From assembly GCA_003645215.1 (NCBI GenBank), contig QNEM01000121.1, positions 1 through 6,494 of the forward strand: a DNA stretch of 6,494 nucleotides. Direction: 5' to 3'. Source of the DNA: Gammaproteobacteria bacterium (GTDB lineage Bacteria > Pseudomonadota > Gammaproteobacteria > Eutrophobiales > Eutrophobiaceae). Position numbers and translations under genes: made by a program. The notes beneath the pieces are model-generated. The model saw only the letters and a program-made list of their open reading frames with translations, did not search any database and had not been told where the DNA came from. Of this stretch, positions 1-6,494 are shown one piece after another. Each line of letters opens with the position of its first letter. The stretch's first letter is position 1.

Positions 1-2918
1 CAATTTTGATTGAAGGCAAGGCGATCCAGTTACATCCCCTGGTCTGTACAGCTTTTAATGCTGACTTTGATGGTGACCAGATGGCTGTGCATATTCCACT
101 GTCTGTGGAAGCCCAGATTGAAGCACGGACATTGATGATGTCCACCAACAACGTGCTCTCACCAGCCAATGGTGAACCTATCATTGTACCGACACAGGAC
201 GTTGTACTAGGCTTGTATTACATGACGCGTGAATCAGCGGATGCTAAAGGCACCGGCATGATATTCACCGACATTGATGAAGTACACCGCGCCTACGAAG
301 CAAAAATACTGGATATCAGGGCCAGGATTCAGGTGCGTATTCGTGAAATCAGCATTGATGAAAATGGTGAGAAATCAGAAACGCATAGTCGTATTGAAAC
401 CACTGCCGGGCGTGCCTTACTTTCTAATATCTTGCCCGAAGGCCTTGAGTTCTCATTGATGAACAAGACACTGAGCAAGAAGGTTGTGTCTGGTCTAATC
501 GACACGGTCTATAGAAGGTTAGGTCTGAAAGCTACGGTTATTTTTGCAGACAAGCTGATGTATGCGGGGTTCTATTATTCAACACGCGCTGGCGTTTCCA
601 TCGGTATTAATGACATGGTCATTCCTGATGAGAAGCACGAAATCATCAAACAGGCAGAAGAAAGGGTGAAGGGCTTTCAGGAGCAATATTCCTCTGGTCT
701 GATCACCAATGGCGAACGTTATAACAAGGTTGTAGATATCTGGTCACATACCAATGATCAGGTGGCCAAGGCCATGATGGATAAAATGGGTACGGAGACT
801 GTACAGAATGCTCAAGGTGAATCTGTCACCCAGGAATCATTCAATTCAATTTATATCATGGCTGATTCCGGTGCCCGTGGTTCGGCAGCGCAGATTCGCC
901 AACTGGCTGGAATGCGTGGATTGATGGCCAAGCCGGATGGCTCCATTATTGAAACACCCATTACAGCAAACTTCCGCGAAGGTCTGGACGTGTTGCAATA
1001 CTTTATTTCAACACATGGTGCACGTAAAGGTCTGGCTGATACCGCATTGAAAACAGCGAACTCGGGTTATCTGACACGCCGTCTGGTTGATGTGGCTCAG
1101 GATCTTGTGGTGGTTGAGGAAGATTGTGGCACGGAAGACGGCTATGTTGTAAACCAAATCATCGAGGGTGGCGATGTTGTCGAGGCATTAAAGGATCGTG
1201 TGCTTGGTCGAGTACTGGCCGAGGATGCAGTTAAAGCTATCACGGGTGACGTTATTGCACCAAGCGGCACATTGCTGGATGAGCACTGGGTCGATGTTCT
1301 GGATGAGAATGGCATAGACCAGGTAACAGTGCGTTCAGCCATTACCTGCAAGACACGCTATGGTATCTGTGCTGCCTGTTATGGTCGTGATCTGGGTCGT
1401 GGGTCATTAGTTGGTATCGGTGAAGCTGTTGGTGTGGTTGCAGCGCAGTCTATTGGTGAGCCAGGCACGCAGTTAACCATGCGTACCTTCCATATTGGTG
1501 GTGCGGCATCCAGGGCAGCAGCCGTGAGTAACATCGAGGTCAAATATGGCGGCACATTGCGTCGTCAGAATATCAAGATGCTACAACACGAAAAAGGTCA
1601 TCAGGTAGTGATTTCCCGTTCTGGTGAAATCGTTATCCAGGATGTAGATGGTCGTGAACGTGAACGCTACAAGATCCCTTACGGTGCCATATTAACCGTA
1701 GATGAAGGTGAAGAAGTCCAGCCGGGTCAGGTTGTGGCTGATTGGGATCCACATACACATCCGGTGATATCAGAAGTTGCGGGTCAAGTGCAATTCTCGG
1801 ATATGGATGAAGGTTTGACTGTTGAACGCCAGGTTGATGAGATCACTGGTTTGACCAGCATGGTCATTATCGATCCAAAACAACGTACGTCTGCAGCCAA
1901 GGATTTACGCCCGATCATTAAATTGATTGATAAAAAGGGCGAAGAATTGCTTATCCCGGGCACCGAGATCCCTGCGCATTACCTGTTACCCGCAAATGCT
2001 GTGGTAAACATTGAAGATGGTGCCGAGATTAAAGTCGGTGATGTTATTGCTCGTTTGCCACAGGAATCAGCTAAAACGCGTGATATTACCGGTGGTTTGC
2101 CCAGGGTTGCTGATCTTTTCGAGGCCAGAAAGCCGAAAGAGCCTTCTATTATGGCTGAGATAACAGGGACAGTTGGTTTTGGTAAGGAAACTAAAGGCAA
2201 GCAGCGCCTTGTGATCACAGGCGTAGATGGTGAACATTATGAATCCCTGATACCCAAATGGAGACATATCACCGCATTTGATGGTGAACACGTTGAACAA
2301 GGGGAAAGTATTGCTGATGGGGCACCAATGCCTCATGACATCTTGCGTTTAAAAGGCGTACATGCCCTGGCAAACTACATTGTGACCGAGATTCAGGAAG
2401 TCTACAGGCTGCAAGGCGTGAAGATTAATGACAAACATATTGAGGTCATCGTCAGGCAAATGCTGCGTAAGGTAGAAATTACCGAGCCTGGCGACACAAA
2501 ACTGCTGAGGGGCGAACAGATTGAAAAATCCAGGGCCCTTGATGAAAATGAAAAAATGCTTGCGGATGGTAAGGAACCAGCCAAGTGGGCACCCGTACTT
2601 TTGGGCATTACCAAGGCTTCCCTGTCGACGGAATCATTTATTTCGGCCGCTTCTTTCCAGGAAACCACTCGTGTACTGACTGAAGCCAGTGTCAGTGGCA
2701 AAGTGGATGACCTGAGAGGCTTGAAGGAAAATGTCATTGTTGGGCGCCTGATCCCTGCCGGAACGGGGCTTTCCTATCATATTGAGAGGGCGGAGAGGGC
2801 GAAAGGGGCCACAGAGGAAGAGCTACTCATGGATAAAGCAGCTGAAGCCATCCCATTGGTTACTGCAGATCCTGAGGAAGTTGCAACAAATCAGGAAGAA
2901 GGCACCCCAGCGGCATAA
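1..2918 (+). CDS. rpoC: DNA-directed RNA polymerase subunit beta' (5'-truncated by window edge)
   Basis: This is the beta' subunit of RNA polymerase, which carries the catalytic magnesium site. The frame is open from the window edge, so the TTG at 6 is internal (about E. coli residue 441), not a start. Numbering from that codon, the active-site motif NADFDGDQ gives D20, D22 and D24 (E. coli D460/462/464). The bridge-helix region lies at roughly 330-365. The second zinc site is intact: C374, C448, C455 and C458 (E. coli C814/888/895/898). The trigger loop has M492 and H496 (M932/H936). Residues from about 502 to 689 form the long beta' insertion (SI3) found in gammaproteobacteria. The C-terminal conserved block ends near VGRLIPAGTG and is followed by an acidic, variable tail. 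The 970 codons present project to about 1410 residues in total, close to E. coli's 1407. The gene is presumably co-transcribed with an upstream rpoB outside the window. No frameshift or missing key residue is seen. Confidence 0.98.
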   Translation, partial: ILIEGKAIQLHPLVCTAFNADFDGDQMAVHIPLSVEAQIEARTLMMSTNNVLSPANGEPIIVPTQDVVLGLYYMTRESADAKGTGMIFTDIDEVHRAYEAKILDIRARIQVRIREISIDENGEKSETHSRIETTAGRALLSNILPEGLEFSLMNKTLSKKVVSGLIDTVYRRLGLKATVIFADKLMYAGFYYSTRAGVSIGINDMVIPDEKHEIIKQAEERVKGFQEQYSSGLITNGERYNKVVDIWSHTNDQVAKAMMDKMGTETVQNAQGESVTQESFNSIYIMADSGARGSAAQIRQLAGMRGLMAKPDGSIIETPITANFREGLDVLQYFISTHGARKGLADTALKTANSGYLTRRLVDVAQDLVVVEEDCGTEDGYVVNQIIEGGDVVEALKDRVLGRVLAEDAVKAITGDVIAPSGTLLDEHWVDVLDENGIDQVTVRSAITCKTRYGICAACYGRDLGRGSLVGIGEAVGVVAAQSIGEPGTQLTMRTFHIGGAASRAAAVSNIEVKYGGTLRRQNIKMLQHEKGHQVVISRSGEIVIQDVDGRERERYKIPYGAILTVDEGEEVQPGQVVADWDPHTHPVISEVAGQVQFSDMDEGLTVERQVDEITGLTSMVIIDPKQRTSAAKDLRPIIKLIDKKGEELLIPGTEIPAHYLLPANAVVNIEDGAEIKVGDVIARLPQESAKTRDITGGLPRVADLFEARKPKEPSIMAEITGTVGFGKETKGKQRLVITGVDGEHYESLIPKWRHITAFDGEHVEQGESIADGAPMPHDILRLKGVHALANYIVTEIQEVYRLQGVKINDKHIEVIVRQMLRKVEITEPGDTKLLRGEQIEKSRALDENEKMLADGKEPAKWAPVLLGITKASLSTESFISAASFQETTRVLTEASVSGKVDDLRGLKENVIVGRLIPAGTGLSYHIERAERAKGATEEELLMDKAAEAIPLVTADPEEVATNQEEGTPAA

Positions 2919-2926
2919 AAATAGGC

Positions 2927-2963
2927 TTTTATGGCTTGACGGGTGAACCGTCAAGTCATAGAA
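2927..2963 (+). repeat. Inverted repeat downstream of rpoC overlapping a promoter
   Basis: The arms at 2927-2942 and 2948-2963 can form a 16-bp stem with two G-U pairs around a 5-base loop (GTGAA). The core is a perfect 8-bp dyad, CTTGACGG/CCGTCAAG. Only a weak, interrupted T stretch follows, so it is a poor intrinsic terminator by itself. It could stabilise the rpoC mRNA 3' end or, as DNA, act as an operator, because the dyad covers the -35 box of the promoter at 2936-2964. The pairing is seen directly; either role is inference. Confidence 0.65.
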
Positions 2964-2964
2964 T
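2936..2964 (+). promoter_or_regulatory. Candidate sigma70 promoter for the rpsL-rpsG-fusA-tuf operon
   Basis: The -35 element TTGACG (2936-2941) and -10 element TAGAAT (2959-2964) are separated by the optimal 17 bases, and each matches consensus at 5 of 6 positions. The predicted start is near 2971. The segment just after the -10 is TCCGCT; its GC-rich core resembles discriminators of stringently controlled ribosomal promoters, which is an inference. This is the best promoter match I found in the gap and would give a 5' leader of about 240 bases before rpsL. No experimental support is available. Confidence 0.6.
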
Positions 2965-2972
2965 TCCGCTTC

Positions 2973-3015
2973 TTTGTCAGGCCTGATTTGTCTCAGTGCC
3001 TGACAAATTAGTTTT
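2973..3015 (+). terminator. Rho-independent terminator or attenuator-like hairpin
   Basis: TTTGTCAGGC (2973-2982) pairs perfectly with GCCTGACAAA (2998-3007). The stem continues with CTGA (2983-2986) against TCAG (2993-2996), giving 14 bp interrupted by one bulged T at 2997 and a 6-base loop. It is followed by TTAGTTTT (3008-3015), a moderately U-rich tract. It fits the terminator for rpoBC transcripts. Because it starts within a few bases of the predicted +1 of the promoter at 2936-2964, it could also attenuate newly started transcripts. Confidence 0.65.
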
Positions 3016-3104
3016 AGGGCTTGAAAATGTTTGGAGGAAGGTGTTTTTAGCCTCCTGATATTGGAGTCTGGATCATTCGGATAACCCGTTAAATAACTAA
3101 CCGT

Positions 3105-3132
3105 GTGTCTAGTAGAGAAGTTTCTCTGACAC
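3105..3132 (+). promoter_or_regulatory. Bulged hairpin in the rpsL leader
   Basis: GTGTC (3105-3109) pairs with GACAC (3128-3132), and AGAGA (3114-3118) pairs with TCTCT (3123-3127). A 4-base bulge (TAGT) lies on the left arm and the loop has 4 bases. The CTCT of the right arm could instead pair with AGAG at 3138-3141, giving a weak alternative fold. It sits about 80 bases upstream of the rpsL start. It may be a leader RNA structure or a protein site, or it may have no function; short palindromes of this strength can arise by chance. Confidence 0.35.
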
Positions 3133-3145
3133 TATGGAGAGGGTC

Positions 3146-3178
3146 TTATTGACTCACATTAATGGGTTTATTGACACA
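3146..3178 (+). repeat. Direct repeat TTATTGACnCA upstream of rpsL
   Basis: TTATTGACTCA (3146-3156) and TTATTGACACA (3168-3178) differ at one base and are offset by exactly 22 bases, about two helical turns. Each contains a -35-like TTGACT or TTGACA. Neither has a convincing -10: the best after the second is GAAAAT at 3192 with a short 15-base spacer, which would leave a leader of only a few bases. It may be a tandem regulator site or a chance repeat in AT-rich DNA. Confidence 0.4.
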
Positions 3179-3210
3179 GCTTAAATGTACAGAAAATAGC
3201 AAAATCGAAT

Positions 3211-3582
3211 ATGACAACGATTAATCAATTAGTTAGAAAACCGCGAAAACGCCAACGTGTAGTAAGTAATGTTCGTGCTCTGGAAGCATGTCCACAAAAA
3301 CGAGGTGTTTGTACCCGAGTCTATACAACGACTCCGAAGAAGCCTAACTCGGCACTTCGTAAGGTTGCTCGTGTCAGGTTGACCAATGGGCACGAAGTGT
3401 CTACCTATATCGGTGGTGAAGGTCATAACTTGCAGGAGCACTCTGTGATCCTGATTCGTGGTGGTCGTGTGAAAGATTTACCTGGTGTTCGCTACCATAC
3501 CGTCCGCGGCACCCTGGATACATCAGGTGTGGCTGATAGACGTAATGCCCGTTCAAAATACGGTACCAAGCGTCCAAAATAA
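3211..3582 (+). CDS. rpsL: 30S ribosomal protein S12
   Basis: S12 lies at the decoding centre of the 30S subunit, where it contacts helix 44 of 16S rRNA and influences accuracy. The 123-residue protein is full length (E. coli 124). It has the hallmark CPQKRGVCTRVYTTTPKKPN (27-46) and the GGEGHNLQEH and RGGRVKDLPGVRYHTVRG blocks. K43 and K88, the classic streptomycin-resistance positions, are both lysine, so it is of the sensitive type. D89, the RimO methylthiolation site in E. coli, is present. The ATG at 3211 gives the canonical N-terminus (MTTINQLVRKP). No Shine-Dalgarno sequence is visible; the upstream bases are A-rich. Residue 22 is Arg where E. coli has Pro in SNVPALEAC, and residue 61 is His rather than Phe. 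It is the first gene of the str-type run, 292 bases after rpoC and 52 bases before rpsG. Confidence 0.98.
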   Translation: MTTINQLVRKPRKRQRVVSNVRALEACPQKRGVCTRVYTTTPKKPNSALRKVARVRLTNGHEVSTYIGGEGHNLQEHSVILIRGGRVKDLPGVRYHTVRGTLDTSGVADRRNARSKYGTKRPK

Positions 3583-3634
3583 ATTAGAGAACAAAGACAG
3601 AAGTTAAATAGCAGAATTTTAATAGAGTACTGAT

Positions 3635-4105
3635 ATGTCAAGAAGAAGAGTTGCCGAGAAGAGAGAGAACCTGCCTGATCCTAAATATGGTGATCAGACG
3701 TTGGCCAAGTTCATTAACATGATTATGCAAAGCGGTAAGAAATCCGTTGCAGAAAAAATTGTTTATGGTGCACTGGGCGAAATGGGTGAGAAAGGTAAAG
3801 GTGAACCACTGGAACTTTTTACCAAGGCACTGGAAAACGTCAAGCCAACGGTTGAAGTTAAATCTCGACGTGTTGGTGGTGCAACCTATCAGGTGCCTGT
3901 AGAAGTCCGCCAGGCAAGAAGCGTTACCCTGGCAATGCGTTGGTTAGTTGAAGCGGCCAAGAAAAGAAGCGAAAAAAATATGGGCCTACGCCTGGCAGGC
4001 GAGTTACTGGATGCCTCTGAAAATAAAGGCACGGCGATCAAGAAACGTGAAGACACACACAAGATGGCTGAAGCGAATAAAGCCTTCTCTCATTTCCGTT
4101 GGTAG
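3635..4105 (+). CDS. rpsG: 30S ribosomal protein S7
   Basis: S7 is a primary 16S rRNA-binding protein that nucleates assembly of the 3' major (head) domain and lies near the E site. The 156 residues match the usual bacterial length; the E. coli K-12 C-terminal extension is absent. Visible hallmarks are the N-terminal LPDPKYGD (13-20), the SGKKSVAEKIVY helix (33-44), the rRNA-contacting beta-hairpin VEVKSRRVGGATYQVPVEV (73-91), and the C-terminal KKRED...MAEANKAFSHFRW. The ATG at 3635 is preceded by only a weak AGAG about 7 bases upstream. In E. coli the S12-S7 gap (about 96 bases) is the S7 autoregulatory site; here the gap is 52 bases and I see no clear stem resembling it. Stop codon TAG; fusA starts 35 bases later. 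Confidence 0.98.
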   Translation: MSRRRVAEKRENLPDPKYGDQTLAKFINMIMQSGKKSVAEKIVYGALGEMGEKGKGEPLELFTKALENVKPTVEVKSRRVGGATYQVPVEVRQARSVTLAMRWLVEAAKKRSEKNMGLRLAGELLDASENKGTAIKKREDTHKMAEANKAFSHFRW

Positions 4106-4140
4106 ATTATTAGAAATTTAATTAAAGAAAGAATATTAAA

Positions 4141-6243
4141 GTGGCAAGAACAACACCTATAGAACGCTATCGCAATGTCGGCATTATGGCCCATATTGAC
4201 GCGGGCAAGACAACCACAACAGAACGTGTTCTGTTCTATACCGGTGTCTCGCATAAAATTGGTGAAGTACATGATGGTGCCGCGACCATGGACTGGATGG
4301 AGCAAGAGCAGGAGAGAGGTATCACGATTACTTCTGCCGCGACGACCTGTTTCTGGAAAGGCATGGCAGATCAGTACGAGCAACATCGCATTAATATCAT
4401 TGATACTCCTGGACACGTTGATTTCACTATTGAAGTCGAACGTTCATTGCGCGTACTTGATGGTGCCTGTGCCGTGTTCTGTGCTGTAGGTGGAGTTGAA
4501 CCTCAGTCCGAGACTGTCTGGAGGCAGGCCAATAAATATAATGTCCCGCGTATGGCATTCGTCAATAAGATGGATCGCGCAGGTGCAGATTTCCTCAGGG
4601 TTGTAGAACAAATCAATGAGCGCCTTGGTAGCAATGCCGTACCTGTGCAGCTTGCAATTGGCAGTGAAGAAAATTTTGCAGGCGTGGTTGACCTGATCAA
4701 GATGAAGGCAATCTATTGGGAAGAAGCCAATATGGGCTCCAAGTATGAAGAGCGCGAGATTCCTGCTGAGCTTCAGAGCCTTTGCGAAGAATGGCGCGAG
4801 AAACTGATTGAGGCTGCAGCAGAGGCCAATGAAGAATTGATGGAAAAATATCTTGAAGAAGATGAACTGTCAGTAGCAGATATCAAGCAAGGTATCCGCA
4901 GTAGAACATTAGCCAACGAGATTGTTCCGGTTTTTTGTGGTTCAGCATTCAAGAACAAGGGTGTTCAGGCCATGTTAGATGGCATCATTGATTACATGCC
5001 ATCGCCGGTAGATGTCCATGCGATCAAAGGCATTCTGGATGATGGCAAAGAGACAGAAGCTGAAAGGCCGGCAAAGGATGATGCACCATTTGCTGCACTG
5101 GCATTTAAGATTGCAACCGATCCTTTCGTAGGTAACCTGACTTTCTTTAGAGTGTATTCAGGCGTATTGAATTCTGGAGACACCATCTATAACCCGGTCA
5201 AGAGTAAAAAAGATCGTATTGGCCGTGTATTGCAAATGCACGCAAACAGTCGTGAAGAAATCAAGGAAGTCAGGGCCGGTGACATTGCTGCTGCCGTGGG
5301 TCTTAAAGATGTCACAACCGGCGATACGCTCTGCGATATAGATAACGTGATTACATTAGAGCGCATGGAATTTCCAGAACCAGTCATCGCTGTTGCTGTG
5401 GAACCAAAAACAAAAGTCGATCAGGAAAAGATGGGTATTGCACTGGGTAAACTGGCGCATGAAGATCCATCCTTCCGTGTGTCTACAGATGAAGAGTCCG
5501 GTCAGACCATTATTGCCGGTATGGGTGAGCTGCATCTGGAAATTATTGTTGATCGAATGAAGCGTGAATTCAGTGTTGAGGCAAATGTAGGCAAGCCTCA
5601 AGTGGCCTATCGCGAAACAATTCGCAAGGTTGTTGAGAAGGCTGAAGGTAAATTTGTTCGTCAATCTGGTGGTCGTGGTCAATATGGGCACGTGGTATTC
5701 AAGTTGGAGCCACAGATTCCGGGTGCAGGTTACGAATTTATTAATGAAGTTGTTGGTGGCGCAGTCCCCAGAGAATACATCTCTGCCGTAGATAAAGGTG
5801 TTCAGGAACAAATGCTTAACGGCATTCTGGCAGGTTATCCAATTGAAGATGTCAAAGTAACTTTATTCGATGGCTCCTATCATGATGTTGACTCTAACGA
5901 AATGGCGTTTAAAATCGCCGGCTCGATGGGATTCAAGGCAGGTGCGGCCAAAGCAGATCCGGTATTACTGGAACCTGTAATGAAAGTCGAGATTGTGACA
6001 CCAGAGGATTATCTGGGCACGGTGAATGGTGATTTAAACAGACGTCGCGGCATATTGCAGGGCACTGATAACTCACCTGCAGGAAAAGTGATACGTGCAG
6101 AAGTGCCACTATCTGAAATGTTTGGATATGCAACCGACCTGCGTTCAGCAACGCAAGGGCGTGCAACGTACACAATGGAATTTGAAAAATATAATGAGGT
6201 TCCGGCAAATATCGCCGAGGCTATTGTTAACAAGCATCATTAA
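4141..6243 (+). CDS. fusA: Elongation factor G (GTPase, ribosomal translocase)
   Basis: EF-G drives tRNA-mRNA translocation using GTP and, with ribosome recycling factor, helps split ribosomes. Its 700 residues compare with 704 in E. coli. G motifs are intact: AHIDAGKT (17-24), switch I RGITI (59-63), DTPGH with H92 (88-92), NKMD (142-145) and GSAFKN (267-272). Domain II follows at about 310-400 and domain III at about 405-480. Domain IV contains GGRGQYGHV (510-518) and the tip loop SYHDVDSNEMAFKIAGS with H581 (E. coli H583), and domain V runs to the C-terminus. It starts with GTG at 4141, chosen because it yields the canonical MARTTPIERYRN; the upstream AAAGAAAG is at best a weak ribosome site. 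It is the standard str-operon EF-G rather than a paralogue such as EF-G2, judging from context and full conservation. No frameshift is seen. Confidence 0.98.
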   Translation: MARTTPIERYRNVGIMAHIDAGKTTTTERVLFYTGVSHKIGEVHDGAATMDWMEQEQERGITITSAATTCFWKGMADQYEQHRINIIDTPGHVDFTIEVERSLRVLDGACAVFCAVGGVEPQSETVWRQANKYNVPRMAFVNKMDRAGADFLRVVEQINERLGSNAVPVQLAIGSEENFAGVVDLIKMKAIYWEEANMGSKYEEREIPAELQSLCEEWREKLIEAAAEANEELMEKYLEEDELSVADIKQGIRSRTLANEIVPVFCGSAFKNKGVQAMLDGIIDYMPSPVDVHAIKGILDDGKETEAERPAKDDAPFAALAFKIATDPFVGNLTFFRVYSGVLNSGDTIYNPVKSKKDRIGRVLQMHANSREEIKEVRAGDIAAAVGLKDVTTGDTLCDIDNVITLERMEFPEPVIAVAVEPKTKVDQEKMGIALGKLAHEDPSFRVSTDEESGQTIIAGMGELHLEIIVDRMKREFSVEANVGKPQVAYRETIRKVVEKAEGKFVRQSGGRGQYGHVVFKLEPQIPGAGYEFINEVVGGAVPREYISAVDKGVQEQMLNGILAGYPIEDVKVTLFDGSYHDVDSNEMAFKIAGSMGFKAGAAKADPVLLEPVMKVEIVTPEDYLGTVNGDLNRRRGILQGTDNSPAGKVIRAEVPLSEMFGYATDLRSATQGRATYTMEFEKYNEVPANIAEAIVNKHH

Positions 6244-6275
6244 AATACACATTAAATTAACGAACTTAAATATAA

Positions 6276-6283
6276 GAGGTGAT
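6276..6283 (+). promoter_or_regulatory. Strong Shine-Dalgarno sequence of tuf
   Basis: GAGGTGAT is an 8-base contiguous match to the complement of the usual 16S rRNA 3' end (TAAGGAGGTGATC). It ends 5 bases before the GTG at 6289. It fixes that codon as the start and is by far the strongest ribosome site in this window, fitting the need for EF-Tu in excess over the other products. Confidence 0.85.
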
Positions 6284-6288
6284 TAGCT

Positions 6289-6494
6289 GTGTCGAAGGAG
6301 AAATTTGAACGAACGAAACCACATGTAAATGTGGGAACGATAGGTCACGTTGATCATGGTAAGACGACACTGACAGCGGCGATTACCAAGGTCATGGCAG
6401 AACAGCATGGTGGTGAATTTAAGGACTACGGTGATATTGATAACGCGCCGGAAGAAAGAGAACGCGGCATCACGATTGCAACAGCGCACGTCGA
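6289..6494 (+). CDS. tuf: Elongation factor Tu (3'-truncated by window edge)
   Basis: EF-Tu is the GTPase that delivers aminoacyl-tRNA to the ribosomal A site. Only the first 68 complete codons of a protein normally near 395 residues are present. The N-terminus MSKEKFERTKPHVNVGTIGH is near-identical to E. coli. The P-loop GHVDHGKT spans 19-26, and switch I contains APEERERGITI (53-63) with T62. The frame stays open to the window end. The start is GTG, supported by the Shine-Dalgarno at 6276-6283. It lies 45 bases after fusA and is probably co-transcribed. Many gammaproteobacteria carry two tuf copies; this is the str-linked one (tufA position), but a second copy cannot be judged from here. 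Confidence 0.97.
   Translation, partial: MSKEKFERTKPHVNVGTIGHVDHGKTTLTAAITKVMAEQHGGEFKDYGDIDNAPEERERGITIATAHV

Noticed and set aside
6..8. TTG at 6 as a start codon
   Set aside because: The frame is open to the window edge, and the residues just before and after fit the interior of beta' (about residue 440).
2402..2737. 111-codon open frame on the minus strand inside rpoC
   Set aside because: It is antisense to the conserved beta' C-terminal region; the Ser/Leu-rich composition is typical of shadow frames.
3033..3055. GGAGG...CCTCC pairing in the leader, with an SD-like GGAGGAAGG
   Set aside because: It is only 5 bp with a 13-base loop, and following starts give reading frames of 5-7 codons. 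Too weak to call.
3134..3184. 16-codon leader ORF (MERVLLTHINGFIDTA) upstream of rpsL; a TTG start at 3149 has GGAGAGGG in front
   Set aside because: It lacks codon runs suggesting attenuation and overlaps the direct repeats; short frames like this are expected by chance. Conservation would be needed to revive it.
3171..3199. TTGACA close to rpsL as a promoter -35
   Set aside because: No good -10 at 16-18 bases; the best alternative, GAAAAT, needs a 15-base spacer and would leave almost no leader. Kept only as part of the direct repeat.
4090..4416. 108-codon minus-strand frame spanning the rpsG-fusA gap
   Set aside because: It mostly opposes the EF-G G domain, has no recognisable family, and its start has no supporting signal.
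5356..5811. 151-codon open frame on the minus strand inside fusA
   Set aside because: It lies wholly opposite the conserved EF-G coding sequence, has no recognisable motif or ribosome site, and its length is explained by sense-strand codon bias.
1..6494. A novel system, mobile element, CRISPR array or RNA gene
   Set aside because: All coding sequence is accounted for by five universal housekeeping genes; no repeat arrays, transposase or integrase signatures, or tRNA-like folds were found.

Overview
This window is a conserved information-processing locus on the + strand: the 3' two-thirds of rpoC (RNA polymerase beta'), then the str-type gene run rpsL (S12), rpsG (S7), fusA (EF-G) and the first 68 codons of tuf (EF-Tu). 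All genes point the same way. Both ends are cut: rpoC lacks its start and tuf lacks its end. I found no mobile element, CRISPR array, tRNA/rRNA gene, toxin or defence system, and no novel multi-gene system.

Organism: the proteins read as Gammaproteobacteria. The beta' fragment aligns from memory with E. coli beta' without net indels from about residue 441 to at least 936 (the catalytic aspartates, four zinc cysteines and trigger-loop Met/His all fall at one constant offset of 440). It also carries the long beta' insertion expected in this group. Direct linkage of rpoC to rpsL is unlike E. coli, where rpoBC and str lie far apart, and matches many non-enteric gammaproteobacteria. I cannot name the genus.

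Layout: rpoC (1-2918) ends in an acidic tail. The 292-base gap to rpsL (2919-3210) is the only substantial non-coding region and holds the regulatory interest. In order it contains a long inverted repeat overlapping a strong sigma70-like promoter (2936-2964), a terminator-like hairpin starting almost at the predicted transcription start (2973-3015), a smaller bulged hairpin (3105-3132), and an 11-base direct repeat spaced 22 bases apart (3146-3178). rpsL, rpsG, fusA and tuf follow with short gaps (52, 35 and 45 bases), which suggests one transcript. Only tuf has a strong Shine-Dalgarno sequence; rpsL has none that I can see.

How the genes fit together: beta' builds the transcription enzyme. 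S12 and S7 are 30S proteins for decoding and for 3'-domain assembly. EF-G and EF-Tu are the two GTPases of elongation. Joining them lets transcription and translation capacity be set together. The promoter and leader between rpoC and rpsL could allow the translation genes to be expressed independently of rpoBC.
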